Source of the DNA: DAOTTW01 sp034437615
GTDB lineage: Bacteria; Chloroflexota; Anaerolineae; Aggregatilineales; Phototrophicaceae
Assembly: GCA_034437615.1 (NCBI GenBank)
Contig: DAOTTW010000358.1
Span: 1-36,618 of the forward strand
Length of the DNA: 36,618 bases
Reading direction: 5' to 3'
Part shown: positions 1 to 7,058 of the stretch, piece by piece
Numbering within the stretch: position 1 is the stretch's first letter
Layout: each line of letters opens with the position of its first letter
The notes under the pieces: model-generated
What the model was told of the DNA's origin: nothing
Databases searched by the model: none
Seen by the model: the letters and a program-made list of their open reading frames with translations, nothing else
Translations under genes and position numbers: made by a program

Positions 1-14
1 AGCCGTTTTGGACC

Positions 15-185
15 GTAGGGACGCCATTCTTGGCGTCCGGGGCGGCGCAAGCCGCCATAAAATACAGTCAATCATGAAAAACCTACCCTTGAGAAGAGGG
101 GGTGGCAGGCCGTTCAAAGCCCCTCTGTGTCTGTGTCTGGGATATTTCGGGAGAGGGGTTTAGGGTAAGGGCTGAGTCGTTACCG
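15..185 (-). repeat. Composite palindromic repeat, copy A
   Basis: Read on the minus strand, this runs from a GGTAACGACTCAGCCCT start through a CCCCTCTCCC block and an AGGGGTAGGT block to a terminal hairpin ending GTCCCTAC. It aligns over most of its length with 14465-14615, including a shared GTATTTTATGGCGG core. Its terminal hairpin is at 19-38 (stem GGACGCCA/TGGCGTCC, loop TTCT). An adjacent hairpin at 41-56 has stem GGCGGC/GCCGCC and a GCAA tetraloop. No coding potential is evident. Confidence 0.75.
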
Positions 186-210
186 TCACATCACATAATC
201 GCGCAGCATT

Positions 211-219
211 TGGTACAAT
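211..219 (+). promoter_or_regulatory. Candidate extended -10 promoter for nuoG
   Basis: The sequence TGG-TACAAT is an extended -10 match (TGn plus 5 of 6 to TATAAT) about 79 nt before the nuoG start at 298. No good -35 is visible at the right spacing, which fits an extended -10 promoter. The same TGGTACAAT word precedes the class V aminotransferase gene at 35189. Confidence 0.4.
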
Positions 220-297
220 ATTTCACAATCAACAGCGTGCGGTTACGATCACAGACCGCAACGATTCTGACGTAATATGAGGCTTGAGGGGGTCTTA

Positions 298-2841
298 ATG
301 GCAGCACCTACGACGAACGAGAACCTTGTAACCATACATATTGACGGCAAAACCTACGAAGTACCCAAAGGCGCGAACCTCGTAGATACGGCGAAATGGC
401 ACGCCGATAACGATATTCCTGTCTTTTGCTACCATCCGAAGATGTCCCCGGTTGGCATGTGCCGCATGTGCGTGGTCGAACTCGGCACGGAAATGCGCGA
501 CCGTCAGACGGGCGAAAAAATGCTGGACGACGATGGCAACCCGCAAATCCGCTGGTTCCCGAAGTTGCAGACGGCCTGCACACAGACCGTCAGCGATGGG
601 ATGCACATCAAGACGACCACCGATAAGGTCACGCAGGGCCGCGATAACGTGCTGGAATTCCTGCTGACCAGCCATCCGCTCGATTGCCCCATCTGCGATA
701 AGGGCGGCGAGTGCCCGCTACAAAACCTGACGATGGCGCATGGCCCCGGCGAAAGCCGCATGAACTACGCCGATAAGATGCACCTCGATAAGCATGTGCC
801 GCTCGGTGACCTGATTTACCTCGATGAAGAACGCTGCATTCAGTGCGCCCGTTGCATCCGCTTTCAGGATGAACTCGTGGGCGATGATGTGCTGGCCTTT
901 CATGAGCGCGGACGCCGCTTGCAGATCATCACCAACAGCGAACCGGGCTTCGATACGTATTTCAGCGGCAACACAACCGACATCTGCCCGGTGGGGGCGC
1001 TGACGACAGCCGATTTTCGTTTCGGGGCGCGCCCCTGGGAACTGACCGAAGTGCCTAGCATTAGCCCCTGGGATGCCGCAGGCGAGAATATCAGCCTGAG
1101 CACGCGCTTAGACCGCGATTTTGCTGGCCGTGCGATGATTAAGCGCATCATGCCACGCCAGAACGAGCACGTAAACGAAATCTGGATCAGCGACAAGACG
1201 CGCTTCGGCCATCACTTCACACGCAGCGCCGAACGCCTGACGCGGCCCATGATCCGGGGTGAATACGGCCTGAAGCCTTCACGCTGGGAGCAGACCTTCG
1301 CAGAAATTGCGGATGCGATCCAGCAAGCAGGCGGTGACGTGGCAGCGATTGCTGGCAGCGGCATGAGCAACGAAGACCTGTGGGAACTGCGCCAATTGGT
1401 CACGGGGTTGGCAGGCGATAAGGCCCGTCTGGGCGCTTGGCCGATCACCCACACAGGCGCAGATTTGATTGCAGAGGTCGGCGTCGGTCTGGGCACGCGC
1501 CTGAAAGACCTGGGCAAAGGTGACGCTATTCTGGTGATTGCCAGCGACCTTGAAGAAGAAGTCCCCATGTGGCGCTTCCAATTCAAACGGGCACAGGACA
1601 ACGGCGCTTATCTGGTGGTGGCCAACGCACGCCACACGCGCCTTGAAGACTTCGCCACCGAGCAAGAACGCGAACAGGTGCCGATGCAAGGCGACGCCAT
1701 CCGCTATGATGTGGGTCAGGCGGCGCATGTGATGGCCCGTTTACATGAGGATCATCCTGAAATTGCACAGAAGCTGGCTGATGCCGACAACCTGATGATC
1801 TGCACGGGCGCGGAAGGCTTGACGCTGGATGGCCACCGAGCGCTGATGCAGGCCGCAGCCAATTTCTTGATCGAAAGCGGGCATGTGGGCAAGCCGAAAA
1901 ACGGCCTACTGAGCACGCTACCCGGTCCGAATGGCATGGGCTTGCATTATATGGGCTACACGCCGGAAGCCACGCAGGACATCATCGCCAACCCGCCGCA
2001 GGTGCTGATCGTGGCGCAGGCCGAAATCGCGGAGGATATGCCGGACGCGCAGTGGTTGCTGAATGCCGAGACGGTGATTACGCTCAGCCTCTTCCCGGAT
2101 AAGACCGCCGAGTATACAGATTACGCGCTGCCCATCCAGAGCTTTGCAGAGCGTGACGGCACCTTCATCAACGGTGAACGGCGCGTACAGCGCTTCTACA
2201 CTGGGCAGGGGCCGCTGGGTGAAGCGATTGCCGCATGGAAGGCGCTGGCCAGCATCCGTGAGCGTGTCGGGCAGGGCCGCGCACGGGTCTCGGCGGCGGC
2301 GGTGATGCTGGACATCACGCGCAACCTAGCTGTTTTCAGTGGGATGCGCTACCGTGACCTGGGCCGCGTCGAACGCCAATACCCCGATGTGGGCGGCGAG
2401 GATAAATACTATGGCGGCACCGCCTATCAGAATAAGGGCGGCATCGGCGTTCAGATTCCGTCAGTGGCCGATAGCAGCACCGTCAGCACAAACGCCGTGC
2501 AATTGCCCGACGTGGCAACCGATGGCGATCTGCTGCTGCTGCCCGTAACGCGCCTGTATAACCGTGCGCTGGCCTTCCGTCAATCCGAGGTCGTGCATCC
2601 GCGTGTAGACGCCGCTTATGTAGCACTGCACACGGCAAGCGCCGACGAACTCGGCGTTGTGCATGGCGATAGGGTCACCGTCAGCTTTGGGGACCATGCC
2701 GTGACGGTGCAGGCCCGCGTGGGCGAGGATGTGCCCGCAGGTGTGGCCGTGTTGCCGCGCTACCTGACGGATGACCCCGTACCGATGGCCCCAACCGCGT
2801 GCCGCATCCGCAAAATCAGCGAGGCCGTGGCCGTATCGTAA
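298..2841 (+). CDS. nuoG: NADH-quinone oxidoreductase subunit G (NuoG)
   Basis: This is the iron-sulfur and molybdopterin-fold subunit of the complex I peripheral arm, which passes electrons from NADH oxidation toward quinone. The N-terminus has the 2Fe-2S cysteines (CYHP...CRMC...ACTQ). Next comes the His/Cys cluster motif HPLDCPIC...GECPL, then a 4Fe-4S set CIQCARC with a distal CPVG. A long degenerate molybdopterin-oxidoreductase domain follows. The segment after CPVG, where some NuoG proteins bind the extra N7 cluster, has no cysteines, so N7 is predicted absent. I chose the ATG at 298 (MAAPTTNENL, 847 aa) over the in-frame ATG at 277, because a GAGGGGG Shine-Dalgarno lies just before it and would otherwise be inside the gene. 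It is first in the nuoG-N run, 53 nt before nuoH. Identity is secure; the start is likely. Confidence 0.95.
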   Translation: MAAPTTNENLVTIHIDGKTYEVPKGANLVDTAKWHADNDIPVFCYHPKMSPVGMCRMCVVELGTEMRDRQTGEKMLDDDGNPQIRWFPKLQTACTQTVSDGMHIKTTTDKVTQGRDNVLEFLLTSHPLDCPICDKGGECPLQNLTMAHGPGESRMNYADKMHLDKHVPLGDLIYLDEERCIQCARCIRFQDELVGDDVLAFHERGRRLQIITNSEPGFDTYFSGNTTDICPVGALTTADFRFGARPWELTEVPSISPWDAAGENISLSTRLDRDFAGRAMIKRIMPRQNEHVNEIWISDKTRFGHHFTRSAERLTRPMIRGEYGLKPSRWEQTFAEIADAIQQAGGDVAAIAGSGMSNEDLWELRQLVTGLAGDKARLGAWPITHTGADLIAEVGVGLGTRLKDLGKGDAILVIASDLEEEVPMWRFQFKRAQDNGAYLVVANARHTRLEDFATEQEREQVPMQGDAIRYDVGQAAHVMARLHEDHPEIAQKLADADNLMICTGAEGLTLDGHRALMQAAANFLIESGHVGKPKNGLLSTLPGPNGMGLHYMGYTPEATQDIIANPPQVLIVAQAEIAEDMPDAQWLLNAETVITLSLFPDKTAEYTDYALPIQSFAERDGTFINGERRVQRFYTGQGPLGEAIAAWKALASIRERVGQGRARVSAAAVMLDITRNLAVFSGMRYRDLGRVERQYPDVGGEDKYYGGTAYQNKGGIGVQIPSVADSSTVSTNAVQLPDVATDGDLLLLPVTRLYNRALAFRQSEVVHPRVDAAYVALHTASADELGVVHGDRVTVSFGDHAVTVQARVGEDVPAGVAVLPRYLTDDPVPMAPTACRIRKISEAVAVS

Positions 2842-2894
2842 GCGCATAAACGTATCGTTCAGGCACAGAGAGCCATGCAGAGGACACTATCGTT

Positions 2895-4424
2895 ATGACC
2901 CGCAATCGTCTGTTCATTATCGGCGGCATCGTCGCAGTGATTTTCATCGCTGTGATTGTCGCTAGCCTGGGGGCCATCTTCAGTTGGATCAGTGGCGCGT
3001 TCGGCCTGCTGTTCTACCCTGAAGGCCGCATCGACCCCAACAGCATCATCGTCTGCTCGGATTCGTCGGGCTGTTCGGTGCTGCACCCGCTGCTGTTTGG
3101 CGGTATCCTGGTGCTCGTCATTCTCACAGGTTTCGCCTATACCACGCTGCTAGAGCGCAAGCTGATCGGCTGGATTCAGCAGCGCACTGGCCCCAACCGC
3201 GTCGGGCCGGGTGGCCTGCTGCAACCGCTGGCGGACGCCATTAAGTTGATCTTCAAAGAGGACATCATCCCGGATCAGGCCGACAAGGTCGTGTATTACA
3301 TGGCCCCGATGCTGAAGGCCATCCCGGTGCTGATTATCGTCGCAGTTGTCCCGCTGGGGCCGGATATTATCATCCCCTGGTTTGATGGCAACCTGTATCA
3401 AATCCCGTTGGGCATCGCTGACCTGAATATCGGCGTGCTGTGGGTGCTGGCTGTCACCAGCCTGGCCACCTATGGCATTGTGCTGGCGGGCTGGTCCAGC
3501 AATAACAAGTACGCCACGTTGGGCGCGTTGCGCTCATCCGCGCAGATGATTAGCTACGAGCTAACGCTGGGCCTGTGCATCGCCGTGCCGGTGATGATCG
3601 TGGGCAGTATGAGCATTGGCGACATCGTGGACGCACAGCGCAACATCTGGGATTGGATCGTGTTTCAGAACCCGCTGGCGGCGGGCCTGCTGATGATTAC
3701 CATGTTCGCGGAAGTTTCGCGTGCGCCCTTTGATCTGCCGGAAGCCGAGCAGGAATTGACCGCAGGCTACATGACGGAATACAGCGGCATGAAGTTCGCG
3801 CTGTTCATGATGGCGGAGTACATCGGCATGATTGCCGTGAGTGTGGTGGTGGCGTCGCTGTTTTTCGGTGGCTATCACCTGCTGCCGGTCGATAGCGTGC
3901 CCATCCTGGGGCCGCTGTTCCTGATTGGCAAGGTGATCGTCTTCCTGACGCTGTTCATCTGGGTGCGTGCGACGTTGCCGCGCCTGCGCTATGACCGCCT
4001 GATGCAGTTGGGCTGGAAGGTGCTGTTGCCGTTAGCGCTGGTTTCGGTGGCATGGACGGCGATAGCTGTGGTGATCGGTGACGCTTTCCAGAGTCCGACG
4101 GTCTACGGTGTCATTTCCGGCCTGTTCTTCGTGGTCGTGGTCGGCGGCGGCTACTTCTTCCTGCGTGCGGAGGGCAGCCAGGACGCAGAGGCGGCCCCCG
4201 AACGCGATCTGGCCGACGACCCGGTTATCACAGGCGAGCGCAACGGCCTGGGTTGGGCTTTGCTCAACCTGCTGGGTGGTTTCGTGGCGATTCCGTTCCT
4301 GCTGGTTAACGGCCTGATTGTGGTGCTGGAGGGCATCGGCAGCGCCGCAGAGGGGCAGGGCAGCGAGACCGCCATTACCAGCGTCGATCAGAACCCGTCA
4401 TCCGAACCGCAGAGCGGTGATTAG
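2895..4424 (+). CDS. nuoH: NADH-quinone oxidoreductase subunit H (NuoH), C-terminally extended
   Basis: This is the membrane subunit at the joint of the two complex I arms, lining the quinone cavity. The NuoH/ND1 signature is plain: LLERKLIGWIQQRTGPNRVG, followed by LADAIKLIFKED, and later EVSRAPFDLPEAEQEL, whose acidic residues line the proton/quinone path. At 509 aa it is longer than the usual ~330-400. It has an N-terminal hydrophobic stretch and roughly 120 extra C-terminal residues after the conserved WVRATLPRLRYD motif. The extension seems to hold two more hydrophobic helices separated by a charged linker, then a polar tail. GAGG lies about 10 nt before the ATG. It is 41 nt from nuoI. 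Identity is very secure; the role of the extension is unknown. Confidence 0.95.
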   Translation: MTRNRLFIIGGIVAVIFIAVIVASLGAIFSWISGAFGLLFYPEGRIDPNSIIVCSDSSGCSVLHPLLFGGILVLVILTGFAYTTLLERKLIGWIQQRTGPNRVGPGGLLQPLADAIKLIFKEDIIPDQADKVVYYMAPMLKAIPVLIIVAVVPLGPDIIIPWFDGNLYQIPLGIADLNIGVLWVLAVTSLATYGIVLAGWSSNNKYATLGALRSSAQMISYELTLGLCIAVPVMIVGSMSIGDIVDAQRNIWDWIVFQNPLAAGLLMITMFAEVSRAPFDLPEAEQELTAGYMTEYSGMKFALFMMAEYIGMIAVSVVVASLFFGGYHLLPVDSVPILGPLFLIGKVIVFLTLFIWVRATLPRLRYDRLMQLGWKVLLPLALVSVAWTAIAVVIGDAFQSPTVYGVISGLFFVVVVGGGYFFLRAEGSQDAEAAPERDLADDPVITGERNGLGWALLNLLGGFVAIPFLLVNGLIVVLEGIGSAAEGQGSETAITSVDQNPSSEPQSGD

Positions 4425-4465
4425 ACGGTAACAAGCAAATGTATTGGTAGGAGCTAGCTTGCACG

Positions 4466-4960
4466 ATGAATATCATTCGCGGCTTTGCAACAACCTTTAA
4501 GCACGTGCTAGATGAAAAGGTCACACTGCAATATCCAGAACAGGTTCAACCCTTCGCGAAGCGCTATAAGGGGCGGCATCACCTGCGCCGCTATGAAAAC
4601 GGCCTGGAAAAATGCATCGGTTGCTCATTGTGTGCCGCCGCCTGCCCCGCAGATGCCATCTGGGTTGAGGCGGCAGAAAACAGCGACGAGCAGCGCTACA
4701 GCCCCGGTGAGCGCTACGCCAAGACCTATGAGATCAACATGCTGCGCTGCATCTTCTGCGGCTACTGTGAGGACGCTTGCCCGACGCAAGCCATTGAGCT
4801 AGGGCACGAATTCCAGTTGAGCTTTACAGATCGGCGCGATGCGGTGTACACGAAAGAGATGCTGATCGACCCGGTGCCGGAGGGCGGCGCAGCCACCCCG
4901 CAGCAGGTCGAACCGGGCAGCTTTGATCGCTCAATCCCGGACATGGAAAACCCAGAATAA
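4466..4960 (+). CDS. nuoI: NADH-quinone oxidoreductase subunit I (NuoI)
   Basis: This ferredoxin-like subunit carries the two 4Fe-4S clusters (N6a, N6b) that relay electrons to the quinone-site cluster. Both binding motifs are intact: CIGCSLCAAACP and CIFCGYCEDACP, each with the usual distal proline. The 164-aa length is normal, with a basic N-terminal amphipathic segment and an acidic, proline-containing tail. AGGAG lies 12 nt before the ATG. It follows nuoH closely but is separated from nuoJ by 311 bp of hairpin-rich DNA, so the operon may be divided here. The last ~21 bases, including the stop, are imperfectly duplicated just downstream (4962-4983). Confidence 0.95.
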   Translation: MNIIRGFATTFKHVLDEKVTLQYPEQVQPFAKRYKGRHHLRRYENGLEKCIGCSLCAAACPADAIWVEAAENSDEQRYSPGERYAKTYEINMLRCIFCGYCEDACPTQAIELGHEFQLSFTDRRDAVYTKEMLIDPVPEGGAATPQQVEPGSFDRSIPDMENPE

Positions 4961-5020
4961 CACATGGAAAAATCCTGAGTAACCCTGACGGAGCAATGAA
5001 AACGAAGCTATCTGATTGTA

Positions 5021-5038
5021 GGGGCTTAGCTAAGCCCC
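5021..5038. repeat. Perfect 18-bp palindrome
   Basis: GGGGCTTAG followed directly by CTAAGCCCC is perfectly self-complementary and is preceded by GTA. With that flank it resembles the larger GTAGGGG palindrome at 9564-9591, and both look like variants of the window's dispersed palindrome family. Confidence 0.7.
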
Positions 5039-5114
5039 TTGTGCAGATTTATCACATCGTCACCAAAAACAACGCGCAAATCGGTTTTAGGGGTCCGCCA
5101 TCCTAGAAAAAAAC

Positions 5115-5153
5115 GGACGCCCCATCGGGCGGGCGTCCATCGGGCGTCCCTAC
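5115..5153 (+). repeat. Palindromic repeat unit with internal duplication
   Basis: A GGACGCCC arm is followed by two possible GGGCGTCC partners, at 5131-5138 and 5142-5149, and then CTAC. The word CATCGGGC occurs twice. The unit therefore looks like the standard GGAC...GTCCCTAC hairpin after a short slippage duplication. Confidence 0.6.
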
Positions 5154-5189
5154 GCAGAATGTTATGGCTGCATTTCGACGCCAAATTTC

Positions 5190-5240
5190 AACGCCAGAGG
5201 CTTTTGCACTCTGGCGTTGTTTGTGCTAGACTGCACAAAC
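5190..5240. terminator. Two adjacent hairpins before nuoJ
   Basis: The first hairpin has a perfect 10-bp stem, AACGCCAGAG (5190-5199) with CTCTGGCGTT (5209-5218), and a 9-nt loop. The second follows immediately: GTTTGTGC (5219-5226) with GCACAAAC (5233-5240) and a 6-nt loop. The first resembles a terminator or RNA-processing hairpin but lacks a strong T-run. The second overlaps a candidate -10 element. Confidence 0.55.
5204..5232 (+). promoter_or_regulatory. Candidate promoter for nuoJ-N
   Basis: TTGCAC (5204-5209), a 17-bp spacer and TAGACT (5227-5232) with an upstream TGC form an extended -10 promoter pattern. It lies 39 bp before the nuoJ start. The -10 sits in the loop of the second hairpin. 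This would allow nuoJ-N to be transcribed separately from nuoG-I. Confidence 0.45.
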
Positions 5241-5271
5241 TCATTTAGGATTCACTTTTCGAGGACGTGCG

Positions 5272-6705
5272 ATGGGAATTGACCAGATCTTATTCCTGCT
5301 CTTCGCAGTGCTGGCGGTTGGCTTCGCCGTTGGGATGCTGCTGAGCGAAAACGCCGTGCACAGCGCCCTGTTCCTGATCGGGAACTTCGGCAGTGTGGCG
5401 TTTCTGTTCATGACGCTGGACGCGCCATTTATCGCAATTGTGCAGATCGCCGTCTATGCTGGCGCGATTATGGTGCTGTTTTTGTTCGTCATCATGTTGT
5501 TGGGTGCGGAGAGCACCACCGATACAACGCGGCGCTTTCGATGGCTGACGGGCGTGGCCACAACGCTAGGCGTGGCGCTGTTGATCGCGCTGGGTATTCC
5601 GTTGATTGCGGCGGGCTTTGAATTGCCAGAATACGGGGGCGATAACCCACAGGTGCGCGTGGTGCATGGTGCGCTAGCCCCGGCGGTAAACATCGAGATT
5701 CGCGGCGACGGGCTGGATCAACCGCTGTTCCTGACGGATGTCGGTTTCGGCAGCATCAGCGACTATATCGAACTGACACCCGGCGCTTATAACGTGCTGC
5801 TGTCGTCTGCTGAGGATGGCAGCGTGATGCTGGACGCCGATTTGACGCTGCAAGCGGGCCAACTGCTGAGCGCGATTGCCTATGGCGAGTACATCCCACC
5901 TGCTGAAGCGCCCGCAGCGGCCCCGCTTGAAAGCGAAGGCGCTGAGGCTGCACAGCCCGAAATGGTCGCAGAAGCAGACACAGCAACAGATGCATCCACG
6001 CTTAGCCTTGCCCTGGTCGCCAACAGCATGAGCGCACCCGGCCAGGATAACGCCCGTATCATCGCGTTTAACGGCTACGTGGATGCGCCGCTGGCCCTGG
6101 TGGACCTGGGTCCGAACGAAACGCTGGATGTCGTGCTGCGTGAGGGCGAGGAAGAACCCGCGATTTTTGACCGCATCATTGCGCAGAATATCGGCCTGGG
6201 GGCCGCCGTTGAGGTGCCGCGCTACCCGGAAGGCGAATACACGCTGGCCTGGGTGGATCAGACCGCGCTGGATGCAGGCGAGCCGAGTGTGGCTGTGCTG
6301 CTCAGCCTGTTTGAATATGAAATCGAGCGCGACACGGAGCAGACCATTGCTTTCGTCGCGGAACCGCCGCAACGCGCCGGGGACCCCGTGCGCCTGGTTG
6401 TGCTGGACCGCAATCAGGATGAACTGACATTTGATACGGAGCCGGACTTCGGCTCACCGCGTGGTATTGGCCGCACGCTGTTCATTGATTACATCCTGCC
6501 TGTGAATATCGTCGGCTTCTTGCTGCTGGCTGCCCTGGTCGGTGTGATTGTGATTTCACGCCCGACCGGGACGCGCAAGACGCGCCGCCGCGTGACGCGC
6601 CGCAAGGTCAGCCGCCCGCTGACGAGCGTGCTAGCGCAGCAGACCGGGGCCGATGTGGTGCAGGATGCACCGAAGCTGGACCAACCAAACGACGAATCAG
6701 CATAG
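5272..6705 (+). CDS. nuoJ: NADH-quinone oxidoreductase subunit J (NuoJ) with large DUF4397-like insert
   Basis: This is a membrane subunit of complex I (ND6 equivalent). Residues 1-~115 match NuoJ helices 1-4, including ENAVHSALFLIGNFGSVAF and AIVQIAVYAGAIMVLFLFVI. Residues ~403-432 match the last NuoJ helix (DYILPVNIVGFLLLAALVG), followed by a very basic tail. NuoJ is usually ~170-200 aa; this one is 477. The excess lies between helices 4 and 5. It begins VRVVHGALAPAVNIEIRGDG and continues with a SDYIELTPGAYNVLL pattern, typical of DUF4397 beta-domains (~125-203). A second, more divergent beta-rich segment spans ~245-365. By the known NuoJ topology this loop faces the outside, consistent with the basic tail being cytoplasmic. 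GAGGA precedes the ATG. The reading frame is continuous, so this is not a frameshift artefact. Confidence 0.93.
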   Translation: MGIDQILFLLFAVLAVGFAVGMLLSENAVHSALFLIGNFGSVAFLFMTLDAPFIAIVQIAVYAGAIMVLFLFVIMLLGAESTTDTTRRFRWLTGVATTLGVALLIALGIPLIAAGFELPEYGGDNPQVRVVHGALAPAVNIEIRGDGLDQPLFLTDVGFGSISDYIELTPGAYNVLLSSAEDGSVMLDADLTLQAGQLLSAIAYGEYIPPAEAPAAAPLESEGAEAAQPEMVAEADTATDASTLSLALVANSMSAPGQDNARIIAFNGYVDAPLALVDLGPNETLDVVLREGEEEPAIFDRIIAQNIGLGAAVEVPRYPEGEYTLAWVDQTALDAGEPSVAVLLSLFEYEIERDTEQTIAFVAEPPQRAGDPVRLVVLDRNQDELTFDTEPDFGSPRGIGRTLFIDYILPVNIVGFLLLAALVGVIVISRPTGTRKTRRRVTRRKVSRPLTSVLAQQTGADVVQDAPKLDQPNDESA

Positions 6706-6743
6706 CGTTTGACGCATAAGGGTTTACGGAGAGAGATTACCTC

Positions 6744-7049
6744 ATGGGAGTACCAACCGAAGCCTATCTAATACTCAGCTTGATCCTATTCGTCCTGGGT
6801 GCGATGGGCGTGTTGCTGCGCCGCAATGCCATTCTCGTATTTATGAGCGTTGAACTGATGCTCAACGCGGGTAACCTGGCGCTGGTGGCCTTCGCACGCC
6901 AATGGAACACGCTGGATGGGCATATTTTCGTGTTTTTCGTGATGACTGTGGCGGCGGCTGAGGTGGCAATTGGCCTCGCGCTGATCGTGAATATCTTCCG
7001 CAATAAGAACAGCATCAATATTGACGACCTACATGCGATGGAAGGGTAA
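6744..7049 (+). CDS. nuoK: NADH-quinone oxidoreductase subunit K (NuoK)
   Basis: This small three-helix proton-channel subunit of complex I is equivalent to ND4L. The 101-aa length is normal. It shows the family core LMLNAGNLALVAFAR, with the conserved helix-2 glutamate in SVELMLN, and AAAEVAIGLALIVNIFR with the helix-3 glutamate. Both carboxylates needed for proton movement are therefore present. GGAGAGAG lies before the ATG. The gene is 38 nt after nuoJ and only 9 nt before nuoL, so it is almost certainly co-transcribed and probably translationally linked to nuoL. No oddities are seen. Confidence 0.96.
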   Translation: MGVPTEAYLILSLILFVLGAMGVLLRRNAILVFMSVELMLNAGNLALVAFARQWNTLDGHIFVFFVMTVAAAEVAIGLALIVNIFRNKNSINIDDLHAMEG

Positions 7050-7058
7050 CGCCGGATT

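Larger units (their letters stand above)
1..297. other. Gene-free 5' region upstream of nuoG
   Basis: No convincing gene is seen here. Positions 15-185 hold a minus-strand copy of the composite repeat described separately. The rest (186-297) is the nuoG leader, containing a candidate extended -10 promoter at 211-219. The window starts inside intergenic DNA, so the gene upstream of nuoG is unknown. Confidence 0.6.
4961..5271. other. Hairpin-rich gap between nuoI and nuoJ
   Basis: This gap holds no supported gene. In order it contains a degraded duplication of the nuoI 3' end (4962-4983), a perfect 18-bp palindrome (5021-5038), a GGACGCCC-type repeat unit (5115-5153), two back-to-back hairpins (5190-5240) and a candidate promoter (5204-5232). 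The density of inverted repeats suggests a transcript-processing or re-initiation point inside the nuo cluster. Confidence 0.6.

Noticed and set aside
298..2841. Reading NuoG as a formate dehydrogenase-type molybdoenzyme
   Set aside because: The N-terminal cluster motifs and the nuo context fit NuoG, and the molybdopterin-type domain is degenerate and lacks its own cluster cysteines.
5039..5248. 69-residue open frame between nuoI and nuoJ
   Set aside because: It runs through repeats and hairpins and its product is Arg/His-rich without pattern.
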